Of a stretch of DNA of 64,000 bases, positions 16,426-24,001 are shown piece by piece (positions within the stretch are counted from its first letter, which is position 1; each line of letters begins with the position of its first letter). Under the pieces are notes generated by a model. That model saw only the letters and a list, made by a program, of their open reading frames with translations. It had not been told where the DNA came from and made no database searches. The DNA lies in NCBI RefSeq assembly GCF_000382125.1, contig NZ_KB907547.1:186001-250000 (forward strand). Direction: 5' to 3'. This DNA comes from Eudoraea adriatica DSM 19308. Lineage in GTDB: Bacteria; Bacteroidota; Bacteroidia; Flavobacteriales; Flavobacteriaceae. A program made the position numbers and the translations under genes.

Positions 16426-17472
16426 ATGGCTTCAAAAAAATTAAGTTTTCTTGACAGAAATCTAACACTATGGATATTTGTTGCAATGGCTTTTGGAGTT
16501 AGTATTGGTTATTTTATACCAACATTCCCAAATATTATAAACTCATTTAGTAGCGGAACTACAAACATTCCAATTGCAATCGGTTTGATTTTAATGATGT
16601 ATCCACCTTTGGCAAAAGTCAATTATTCCTTATTACCAAAAGTTTTTAGAAACACCAAAATCCTTTCTATTTCACTTATTCTAAATTGGATAATTGGTCC
16701 TGTTTTAATGTTTATTTTGGCAATTACATTTTTACGAGATTATCCAGAATATATGGTCGGACTAATTTTAATTGGTTTGGCTCGCTGTATTGCAATGGTC
16801 TTGGTTTGGAACGACCTCGCAGAAGGAAGTAGCGAATATGGTGCAGGTTTAGTTGCCCTGAATAGCATATTTCAAGTGTTTGCTTACAGCTTTTATGCCT
16901 GGGTTTTTATAACGGTTCTTCCACCCTATTTCGGATTTGAAGGGGCTATTGTAGATATTTCAATCCGAACGATTGCAGAAAGTGTCGCCATTTATTTAGG
17001 TATTCCTTTTGTAATGGGAATATTGAGCAGACTAATTTTAGTGAAACTAAAAGGCGAAGATTGGTACTCAAATAAATTTATTCCGACAATTTCGCCAATA
17101 ACCTTAGTTGCGCTTCTGTTTACAATTGTAGTTATGTTCTCTCTTAAAGGAGAATTGATTGTAGAAATTCCAATGGACGTTCTGATTATTGCAGTTCCTT
17201 TGCTTATCTATTTTGCATTAATGTTTATCATTGGATTTTTCGTCACCAAAGCAACGGGAGCAGAATATGACAAAACAGCTTCAGTTGCATTTACAGCAGC
17301 AGGAAATAATTTTGAGTTAGCGATTGCAGTTGCAATTGCAGTTTTTGGACTGAATTCAGGACAAGCATTTGCAGGAGTTATTGGTCCTTTAGTTGAAGTG
17401 CCAGCTTTGATTTTATTAGTTCGAGTTTCCTTTTGGTTGCGGAAAAAATATTTCGGAAAAGGCATCGCTTAA
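16426..17472 (+). CDS. ACR3-family arsenite efflux transporter
   Basis: A 348-residue inner-membrane carrier with ten predicted helices. ACR3 marks include [46 protein letters not shown] with the conserved functional Cys, and [15 protein letters not shown] with the Asn-Phe-Glu-Leu phrase. It exports As(III), using the proton gradient. It starts three bases after the reductase gene. The whole ars operon uses many AAA/CAA/GAA codons and is more A+T-rich than the flanking core genes, consistent with recent acquisition. Confidence 0.93.
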   Translation: MASKKLSFLDRNLTLWIFVAMAFGVSIGYFIPTFPNIINSFSSGTTNIPIAIGLILMMYPPLAKVNYSLLPKVFRNTKILSISLILNWIIGPVLMFILAITFLRDYPEYMVGLILIGLARCIAMVLVWNDLAEGSSEYGAGLVALNSIFQVFAYSFYAWVFITVLPPYFGFEGAIVDISIRTIAESVAIYLGIPFVMGILSRLILVKLKGEDWYSNKFIPTISPITLVALLFTIVVMFSLKGELIVEIPMDVLIIAVPLLIYFALMFIIGFFVTKATGAEYDKTASVAFTAAGNNFELAIAVAIAVFGLNSGQAFAGVIGPLVEVPALILLVRVSFWLRKKYFGKGIA

Positions 17473-17578
17473 AGCCATACACATATGCAATTAGCACCAG
17501 CCAACGCTTCGCCAAAAATTGCAAAAGAACATGTCTTTGCCAATGCTGATAACCAAGCTGAATGAAAAAAGCCAGTGA

Positions 17579-17707
17579 GTAACAACGTATTTAAAAAATA
17601 GGGGTTTAGGTGCAAATCTGAACCGCTTTTGCTTTTAATTAAGTATATTGTTTTCCGAAAAGTTCGTGCAAAAAATCCGCTACTTTTCATATACAGGACC
17701 GTTAGGC
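17579..17707 (+). repeat. Long attC-like site 8
   Basis: Starts GTAACAACGTATTTAAAAAA and ends CATATACAGGACCGTTAGGC. The arms GTATTTAAAAAATAGGGG and CCGCTACTTTTCATATAC are complementary with few mismatches around a loop region of about 80 bases, and the end GTTAGGC is the classical integron core GTTRRRY. The segment 17473-17578 shows only further repeat-like words (GCCAACGCTTCGCC). Confidence 0.55.
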
Positions 17708-17719
17708 AAAATAGAAAAA

Positions 17720-18853
17720 ATGAGATCAAAATTGTTATTAATAGCTGGGATATTTGTTTTCATTACAGCATGTCAGAATCAAAAAAAAGAAAATCTGAAA
17801 AGTAGTGAGAGCGTACCAGAGGAGAATCACTTTGATTTCCCTGATAGTTTATCTGCCAGGAGAATTTCTTTCGTTCTAAACCTAAAACAAGCTGTTGCTA
17901 AAAATACATGGCCCGACTTTGGTAAAAAAAGCACTGAAGGCACTTTGATTTACTTTAATACAAACAAGTCTGAAGTTTTCTTTCCCGATTCGCTGGTAAT
18001 TAAAACTTTAGTGGCCTTCGATAAGTACAGTGATGATTATTTGTCTGCATCAAGGACAGACAGTATTCCTTATCATATGGAAAATATGTTAAGTTTCGAC
18101 CCTGCAGATTCCACTCATTTCTACTATGATAATCCAGTAGAACAATATTCTTCTGTTGAAGAAATTGGTAATTATATTCCCTCTGTAGAGAGCTCTGAAA
18201 TGTGGTCTACAATGGTGATACATGAAATGTTTCACCATTATCAATTCAACAATGTTAACTATAAAGAATATGCTAGAAATGAAATTAACCCACTATCATT
18301 TAATCCTAATAATTTATATTCTTTATGTAAAGAAGACGAAAATTTTTTGACAATGATTCAAAAAGAAAACGACCATCTTATGAAAGCCATTTCGGATAAT
18401 AATGGAAGTGGTCGTGATTCATTAATTTCAACCTACCTGGAAAAGAGAAAGAATCGTATTGAGAAATATAGCATGGAGTATCCAGATTTAGAGAAAGTAG
18501 AAGATTTCTACGTCATTCAAGAAGGATCGGCCAGGTACATTGAGTATAAAAGTATGTTTATTCTTTCCGACTATGCCAACAGTTCAGATTCCATTGTCAT
18601 TTTAAATGACCCAATGTTTAAATCATATGTCGAGTTTAAAGAGGTTGACCTAACCAAGCAAGCATTTAGTTATCTAACATATGCAGCTCCTTCGGATTAT
18701 CACTATACTATTGGATTTAATATAATGCGACTTTTGGATGTATTAAGAATTGACTACAAGCCCTATCTGCTCAACAAACCACAAAATGGTTTGCACAAAT
18801 ATTTAGAAGATTATATAAATACTTTGCCAAACAATAGTTATGTGCAATATTAA
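17720..18853 (+). CDS. Lipoprotein with a zincin (HExxH) motif
   Basis: The ATG at 17720 gives 377 residues with a lipoprotein signal (LLLIAGIFVFITACQ, Cys near 17). VIHEMFHHYQF places a zinc-binding HExxH at His168-His172, and QEGSARYIEY near Glu268 is a good third ligand, as in E-G-x-A metallopeptidases. The domain is otherwise unfamiliar. It is probably an outer-surface or periplasmic metallopeptidase. Starts further upstream would have no signal peptide at the N-terminus. It is followed after 15 bases by another lipoprotein gene, so this cassette seems to carry two genes. Confidence 0.7.
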   Translation: MRSKLLLIAGIFVFITACQNQKKENLKSSESVPEENHFDFPDSLSARRISFVLNLKQAVAKNTWPDFGKKSTEGTLIYFNTNKSEVFFPDSLVIKTLVAFDKYSDDYLSASRTDSIPYHMENMLSFDPADSTHFYYDNPVEQYSSVEEIGNYIPSVESSEMWSTMVIHEMFHHYQFNNVNYKEYARNEINPLSFNPNNLYSLCKEDENFLTMIQKENDHLMKAISDNNGSGRDSLISTYLEKRKNRIEKYSMEYPDLEKVEDFYVIQEGSARYIEYKSMFILSDYANSSDSIVILNDPMFKSYVEFKEVDLTKQAFSYLTYAAPSDYHYTIGFNIMRLLDVLRIDYKPYLLNKPQNGLHKYLEDYINTLPNNSYVQY

Positions 18854-18868
18854 AAAACAAGAATAAAA

Positions 18869-19360
18869 ATGAGAAGATTATTACTTATAACTCTAATAGC
18901 AATCTCTCTGGTTTCTTGCCAAGACAAAACTAAAAAGACGGAAGATTCCATTAGTACCATTCCTTTGAATTCTGAAAGAACAGTTAAGGCTGATATTAAT
19001 TTTAAGAGCAACCCCATAGCTGAAAGTTACAGAACTGTAATCACCGAAAAGTATAATGAACTTGAGGTGAATTTTGCTTCCTATTATGTAATTACAACTT
19101 GGGGTTGTGGTTCTGGTTGTGTGACCGGAGTAATGGTTGATATTCGAGATGGTTTTGTTTATTCAATGCCTGAAGACAAGGATTGGGGAGGTAACGGAAC
19201 ATATATTGAATCAAAAAAAGAAAGCAAAATTCTTAAAACAGTTGCAGTAGCTCAATCGTCATCAGCAGAAATTGAAGAGAGCAGGAAATACTGGGAATGG
19301 AATGAGGATTTAAAAAAATTCAGGTTTATAGAAGAGGAATCTGTTTTAGTGAAGAAATAA
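18869..19360 (+). CDS. Small lipoprotein with a WGCGSGC motif
   Basis: A 163-residue protein with a lipoprotein signal (LLLITLIAISLVSCQ). The central phrase TTWGCGSGCVTGVMVDIRDG carries two cysteines that could form a disulfide or bind metal; the surrounding strands suggest a compact beta-rich domain. I do not recognise a named family. It follows the HExxH lipoprotein closely, and could be its partner or inhibitor, which is speculation. Confidence 0.65.
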   Translation: MRRLLLITLIAISLVSCQDKTKKTEDSISTIPLNSERTVKADINFKSNPIAESYRTVITEKYNELEVNFASYYVITTWGCGSGCVTGVMVDIRDGFVYSMPEDKDWGGNGTYIESKKESKILKTVAVAQSSSAEIEESRKYWEWNEDLKKFRFIEEESVLVKK

Positions 19361-19408
19361 GAATACAACAAGGTAAAACAAAGAACTGAGCTAAAAAAAA
19401 ACTCTTTT

Positions 19409-19606
19409 CTAAGCTAATTTACCTCTGTAATTTTCATCATAATTCAACCCTGATTTTGCGATACCGTAAGCCTGTTTTATTAGCTTATTACTAACTGCTA
19501 TCAAGGCTAATTTTGACTTCTCTCGACAACTAGATTCAAATTTTCTTATTGAATAAGTATTAAACTCCCAAACAAGTGCCAAAATCTGGACAAATTTTAG
19601 GTAGAA
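19409..19606 (-). pseudogene. IS110-family transposase, C-terminal remnant
   Basis: On the minus strand, the frame ending at TAG (19409-19411) reads EKSKLALIAVSNKLIKQAYG and then IAKSGLNYDENYRGKLA. This matches the end of IS110-type transposases (an ALIAV-NKLxKQ helix followed by Y-D-x-x-Y). The frame stays open for about 66 codons but has no start and lacks the catalytic DEDD and transposase_20 regions, so it is a truncated relic. The boundary at 19606 is approximate. Confidence 0.65.
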
Positions 19607-19651
19607 TTAACCATACATGAATAAAAAAAAGAATTATAAAAAGAAGACCAA

Positions 19652-19846
19652 TTAGTAATGCGTGACGGATATATATACTTCATCTCCTGCTGGTTTTAGT
19701 TTTGGCCACAACAATCCAAAAATACCTGTCACAAATAATAAGAAAGGAACTCCAGAGAAAAAAACGAGAAATTGCAAGCTAAATTGTTCTTGTAACGAAC
19801 CGTAAAAAATAAATCCAATAATTAATGAAAGTATTAAAGGAAGCAA
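19652..19846 (-). CDS. Possible small membrane protein, perhaps degraded
   Basis: A minus-strand frame of 64 codons with two hydrophobic helices (ILSLIIGFIFYGSL and FLVFFSGVPFLLFVTGIFGLLW). The only starts are non-ATG (TTG at 19846), and the frame remains open further upstream to a TAA without an ATG. It may be a remnant of a membrane gene disturbed by the adjacent IS relic. The rest of 19361-20097 contains only A+T-rich sequence and two attC-like right ends (20008-20025 and 20069-20085). Confidence 0.35.
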   Translation of the reverse strand: MLPLILSLIIGFIFYGSLQEQFSLQFLVFFSGVPFLLFVTGIFGLLWPKLKPAGDEVYISVTHY

Positions 19847-20007
19847 GTAGATTATTTTTCGTGGGTTACTTTTAGGCTTTTTATGATATATAGTTTTTTA
19901 TAGATTAAAGCTACTTAACTAAACTATTTTGAGAAATGACAATCATCACTTGTTACATTTTTATGTCCTTATTCTGAATTTTTTTAAACATCAGTTAATA
20001 AAAAGAA

Positions 20008-20085
20008 TATATACGGTTAGACAAATTTTGAAATCGATAAAAATAAATTATAAAAAAGCCAGATGCCCAGGCCGTTGTGCGCAAT
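20008..20085 (+). repeat. Two attC-like right ends, sites 9 and 10
   Basis: TATATACGGTTAGACAAAT (about 20008-20026) has GTTAGAC; CCCAGGCCGTTGTGCGCAA (about 20067-20085) has the CCGTTGTGC word of site 2. Both lie just beyond the 3' end of the minus-strand gene that follows. Confidence 0.4.
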
Positions 20086-20097
20086 AGTTAATATGCC

Positions 20098-20481
20098 CTA
20101 CTTCTGCAATTTGTAAATGACATACGGTGCAATCGTTACCCATATCAGAACTAAGATCCAAACTCTCCCTTTTACAATATTATAATCATGAAGCAACTTG
20201 TCCCAGGAATGTCCAACAATATAGTGTCCAAATAAAAACTCAAATATTACTGTGAATAAAAGCCAAAACACGCCTATCATTAGTGCCTGATTGGTAGTTT
20301 CAGGCTCCCATATTTTAAGCAGCACCCATACATAGATGCCAAAAAGCAGAATCATGGAAGCAGTGGAGGCTTGGTGAGCCTGAAGTTCATTTAAACGTCC
20401 GGCTAAGAATTTCTCTCGAAATAATCCGTTGGCAATTGCTATAATAATCATGGGAAACCAGGCTACTATATATTTACCCAT
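20098..20481 (-). CDS. Four-helix membrane protein, unknown function
   Basis: A 127-residue inner-membrane protein with four predicted helices (for example YIVAWFPMIIIAIANGLF, MILLFGIYVWVLLKIW, ALMIGVFWLLFTVIFEFLF, VWILVLIWVTIAPYVIY). The phrases FEFLFGHYIVGHSWDKLLHDYNIVKGRVW and REKFLAGRL recur in a small conserved hypothetical family found across bacteria, to my memory without assigned function. It is the one complete-looking gene of the accessory region on the minus strand, and the attC-like sequence near it on that strand (20587-20611) is inverted too. Confidence 0.7.
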   Translation of the reverse strand: MGKYIVAWFPMIIIAIANGLFREKFLAGRLNELQAHQASTASMILLFGIYVWVLLKIWEPETTNQALMIGVFWLLFTVIFEFLFGHYIVGHSWDKLLHDYNIVKGRVWILVLIWVTIAPYVIYKLQK

Positions 20482-20586
20482 TAGAATAATCTTTTATAAA
20501 TGATTTGACTTAATCTGTAAAATAAATGTACGCAACTAAGCACTGCATTTTAATGACTTTTTTCACTATATGGTACAAGATGGTGT

Positions 20587-20611
20587 ATTGCCCACAACTC
20601 GTGATATACTC
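20587..20611 (-). repeat. attC-like right end in inverse orientation, site 11
   Basis: Read on the minus strand it is TATATCACGAGTTGTGGGCA, close to the plus-strand word ACGAGTTG at 10758. It lies upstream of the minus-strand membrane gene, so gene and site are inverted together. Confidence 0.4.
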
Positions 20612-20648
20612 AAAAATTCATTAACTTTCACTCTAATAAATTTTTGTG

Positions 20649-20700
20649 TGGCCAGTGCAACTGTTATTCACAGTGCAGGCCATATAAAAGACCGTTGGCT
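20649..20700 (+). repeat. attC-like palindrome site 12
   Basis: TGGCC (20649-20653) pairs with GGCCA (20678-20682), and inside ACTGT (20660-20664) pairs with ACAGT (20670-20674). The right flank is TATAAAAGACCGTTGGCT. No gene is seen in 20482-20726. Confidence 0.5.
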
Positions 20701-20726
20701 GTAATTAATATCTTGCAATAATATTT

Positions 20727-21941
20727 ATGAATTCTCTTCAAACTGCTTTTTATGTTAGTATAATATCACTTTTCTTACTTCCTCGAATTGTAATGGCTCA
20801 AGACAGCCTTTTGGTAAGGTTGGCTATTGACAATCAAAAAGAATTCAATCTAGAGAACAATAAATTTCATGGTGAAGGATGGGAATATATAAAAAGGAAA
20901 ACCATAAATAGTAAAAATATACTGGTGGGAGAAGATCATTTTTCTAATGAAATACCGGTTTTTGTGAAAGCTCTAACTGACATAACATCATTTGATAATT
21001 TCTATATAGAAGTTGATCCATACAGCACCAGGATTCTCGAGAAGTCTTTAAAAGAGTATTCGGATTCTGAACGGCAAAAATTTAATGCCGTGTATGGTGA
21101 GTTGTTTTCATTTTATTCTATGGAACCTGAATATAAACTTTTAGAGCATATTGCCAATAACGGGATTAACTTATTGGGTTCGGATCAAATAGTAATGTAT
21201 GCCGACCGGTTGATTGTCCAGGATTTAATGACCAGATCAAAAAACCCATCTGCAAAAGAAATCTACTCGAAAATTATTGAAAAATCCCTAATAGAATTCG
21301 AAAGGTTTCATGAGGTCACAAAAAATCCATTGACAATGTATTTTATGACCTCAGAATTTTTGGATGATATAAATAAGCTGGAGGCACTAGTATTAAGTGA
21401 AGAGGAGGATATGATTATTGCAGACATGAAAGAATCTGTAACAATATATAAAGAACAAAATCACAGAAAAAGGGTGAGACTGATTTTAAATCAGTTAATG
21501 AAAGATTACCCGGAATGGAAAAATTCAAAAAACCTTTTCAAATATGGAGCAAATCATATGGCAAGAGGAGAAAGCTTTTTGACAACATTTGATATAGGCA
21601 ATATGGTGGCAAATATCACAGAAAGTAATTACCAAGAATCCTTCCATATAATGATTATAGGTGAAAGTGGAGCCTTAGGTTCTCCCTTTAAGTCTTTTCC
21701 TCCAAATCCCATAGATATTGAAAATGGGTTTTATTTAAGTTATTTAAAACCGTTTTTTAATATTACAAAAGGCACAAATTGGAAAATGTTTAATCTAATC
21801 CCCCTTAGGAAGATGGTAGAGAGGAGAAAGCTTCAATTAGATAACATAAATTTACTTAGAGTCATAAAGGGGTTTGATATTTTAGTTATTGTTCCAGAGG
21901 TAACCCCAGCTAAACTATTAACAACACCAAACAATAAATAA
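20727..21941 (+). CDS. Exported protein with an EreA/ChaN-like pattern
   Basis: A 404-residue protein with signal peptide (VSIISLFLLPRIVMAQ). The phrase NILVGEDHFSNEIPVFVKAL resembles the first motif of the erythromycin-esterase/ChaN/TraB-type fold (L-V-G-E-x-H-...), and KYGANHMARG resembles the later G-x-x-H motif. That would make it a periplasmic hydrolase or ligand-binding protein. Overall similarity to a characterised member is not apparent. It stands alone between two palindromic sites. Confidence 0.6.
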   Translation: MNSLQTAFYVSIISLFLLPRIVMAQDSLLVRLAIDNQKEFNLENNKFHGEGWEYIKRKTINSKNILVGEDHFSNEIPVFVKALTDITSFDNFYIEVDPYSTRILEKSLKEYSDSERQKFNAVYGELFSFYSMEPEYKLLEHIANNGINLLGSDQIVMYADRLIVQDLMTRSKNPSAKEIYSKIIEKSLIEFERFHEVTKNPLTMYFMTSEFLDDINKLEALVLSEEEDMIIADMKESVTIYKEQNHRKRVRLILNQLMKDYPEWKNSKNLFKYGANHMARGESFLTTFDIGNMVANITESNYQESFHIMIIGESGALGSPFKSFPPNPIDIENGFYLSYLKPFFNITKGTNWKMFNLIPLRKMVERRKLQLDNINLLRVIKGFDILVIVPEVTPAKLLTTPNNK

Positions 21942-21984
21942 TTACTAAGGAAACAGTTCTTATACGAAACAGTTGTTAGTAATT
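21940..21984 (+). repeat. attC-like palindrome site 13
   Basis: AATTACTAA (21940-21948) and TTAGTAATT (21976-21984) are perfect 9-base inverted arms. Between them AAACAGTT occurs twice, around CTTATACG. It is the last site of the series and precedes the peptidase block. Confidence 0.55.
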
Positions 21985-22021
21985 AAATACAACCAATTAA
22001 CTTTTTAAAAAAATAGACATT

Positions 22022-23995
22022 ATGAAAATCCGAATACAATTATCAATAGTTCTTTTTTTAATTGTTGGACATAATTCTAATTTATTCAGTCAAACGCATC
22101 CAAAGGACTTTGATTGGGACGAATTCAATAGGAAGGCAACTTATTTGAGTGATCTTCAATTTTCACCGGATGGCAATTATATTCTATACGCTACGAGGAA
22201 TTCAGATTTTGATTCAAATAAATGGGTTGTCGAACATCATGTAATGAATATTTCGAACAAGAAGGATTCCATTTTAAAATTTGAACATAAAGGTGTTCGT
22301 GAAATTAATTGGTCTCCTTCAGGGAAATATTTGTCATATTTAGCTAATGAAGATGGTAAAAGCCAAATATTTATTCAGGAACTGCCAACTGGAAAAGTAA
22401 AAGTTATTAGCAATCATTCTTCAAATATTTCCAGGTTTTACTGGAGTCATGACGAAAGCAAAATAGCTTTTATAGCAAAGGATACCCCAATTGAAAAAGA
22501 AGAAAATGAAAAATTTATTTCCGCTTTTGAAGTCGGACCACAAGGGTATCTCAGTGACGATCAATATTTACCCTCTCACCTCTATCTATTAGATGTTAAA
22601 ACCCAAAATGAAGAACGATTGACCCAGGGAAAATGGACCATCAATTCTGCTGTAAGCTGGGCGTTAAATGGCGAAAAACTTGTGTTTGCAAAAAAAGCAG
22701 ATGCTTATTCTTCTCGCTGGAATGATTCTGAAATCATGTTTTATGATTTAGCAACCAAGTCTTTGATTCCATTTTCCAAAAACAACAAATTTGAATTTAA
22801 TCCTGAATTTACACCAAAGAATAACCGGATGTTATATTGGTATAAAACAGATAAGAATCCCGCAGGATTAACGGACTTATATATCAGAAATGAAGACAAT
22901 ACATCTGTAAACCTTAGTTTATCTTTAGATAGAAATATAAAATCCTATGTTTGGCTCAGTTCTGATGAAGGAATTCTAGCATATGGCCAAGACGGCACTA
23001 AAGATGGTGTTTGGATTATTTCTCTTGACGGCAAAATCAGAAAAGCATCTTTCAGCAATTCTTTGGTGATTTCCAGTTTGACTATTAATAAAAATGGGGA
23101 ATTAGTATTAATAGGCTCTAAAGGGAATCAACCTTTGGAATTGTTTTATCTAAAAGATCATTCCTCTGCACCAATTCAACTTACTCAATATAATGACACT
23201 TTTAAAAAAATGAAACTTGGTAGCGTAGAAACCATTGAATGGAAAACAGATCTGAATTTAACAACAGATGGTGTAGTAACCTATCCACCAAATTTTTCAG
23301 CCAGCAAAAAATATCCCTTGGTGTTGTTAATTCATGGAGGTCCAACTGCCTCATCAATGGAGTCATTTAATCCGGTAGCACAAGAGATGGCAGGTAACGG
23401 ATGGATTGTATTCCAACCAAATTATCGCGGAAGCAACAACCGTGGCGATTCATTCCAGGAAGCGATTATGAATGATGGTGGCGAGGGGCCGGGCAGAGAT
23501 GTAATGAAAGGCATTGAGGCCTTGAAATCCCGGGGATATATTGATGAATCCAAAATAGCGGTTTCGGGTTGGTCGTATGGAGGTTTTATGACCTCATGGC
23601 TTATTGGAAGATATCCCGACGTCTGGAAAGTTGCAGTAGCCGGTGCCGCTCCAATCGATTTTACAGATATGACCAGTCTAAGTAATATGAATCTTACCTT
23701 ACGTCATGCTATCACTAATTCACCATGGGTAGGAGATAACTACAAGGATCATTACAATATGTCCCCTTTAAAAAATCTATCTAAGATAAAAGCTCCAACA
23801 TTAGTAATGTCTAAGGTAGAAGACCAGGTTGTAACAGTGACAGGATCATATAAATTATATCATGCTTTATTGGCAAATAACATCCCTACAAAGTTCATTG
23901 CTTATCCCGGAGGAGGTCATTTCCCTTCCGACCCTATAAACAGAAAAGATGTCTATGACAGGTGGATTAGCTGGTTAAAAGAATATTTGAATTAA
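22022..23995 (+). CDS. Secreted S9 prolyl-oligopeptidase-family peptidase
   Basis: A 657-residue serine peptidase with signal peptide (LSIVLFLIVGHNSNLFSQ). Residues about 30-400 form a beta-propeller with repeated blade phrases (LQFSPDGNYILYA, INWSPSGKYLSYL, FYWSHDESKIAFIA), followed by an alpha/beta-hydrolase domain with VLLIHGGP and the nucleophile motif SGWSYGGF (Ser518). VEDQVV supplies the Asp and GGGHFPSD the His of the triad. It is likely an acylaminoacyl- or oligopeptidase cleaving imported or surface peptides. The M1 aminopeptidase follows after six bases, so they form an operon for peptide breakdown. Confidence 0.9.
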   Translation: MKIRIQLSIVLFLIVGHNSNLFSQTHPKDFDWDEFNRKATYLSDLQFSPDGNYILYATRNSDFDSNKWVVEHHVMNISNKKDSILKFEHKGVREINWSPSGKYLSYLANEDGKSQIFIQELPTGKVKVISNHSSNISRFYWSHDESKIAFIAKDTPIEKEENEKFISAFEVGPQGYLSDDQYLPSHLYLLDVKTQNEERLTQGKWTINSAVSWALNGEKLVFAKKADAYSSRWNDSEIMFYDLATKSLIPFSKNNKFEFNPEFTPKNNRMLYWYKTDKNPAGLTDLYIRNEDNTSVNLSLSLDRNIKSYVWLSSDEGILAYGQDGTKDGVWIISLDGKIRKASFSNSLVISSLTINKNGELVLIGSKGNQPLELFYLKDHSSAPIQLTQYNDTFKKMKLGSVETIEWKTDLNLTTDGVVTYPPNFSASKKYPLVLLIHGGPTASSMESFNPVAQEMAGNGWIVFQPNYRGSNNRGDSFQEAIMNDGGEGPGRDVMKGIEALKSRGYIDESKIAVSGWSYGGFMTSWLIGRYPDVWKVAVAGAAPIDFTDMTSLSNMNLTLRHAITNSPWVGDNYKDHYNMSPLKNLSKIKAPTLVMSKVEDQVVTVTGSYKLYHALLANNIPTKFIAYPGGGHFPSDPINRKDVYDRWISWLKEYLN

Positions 23996-24001
23996 TAAAA
24001 C

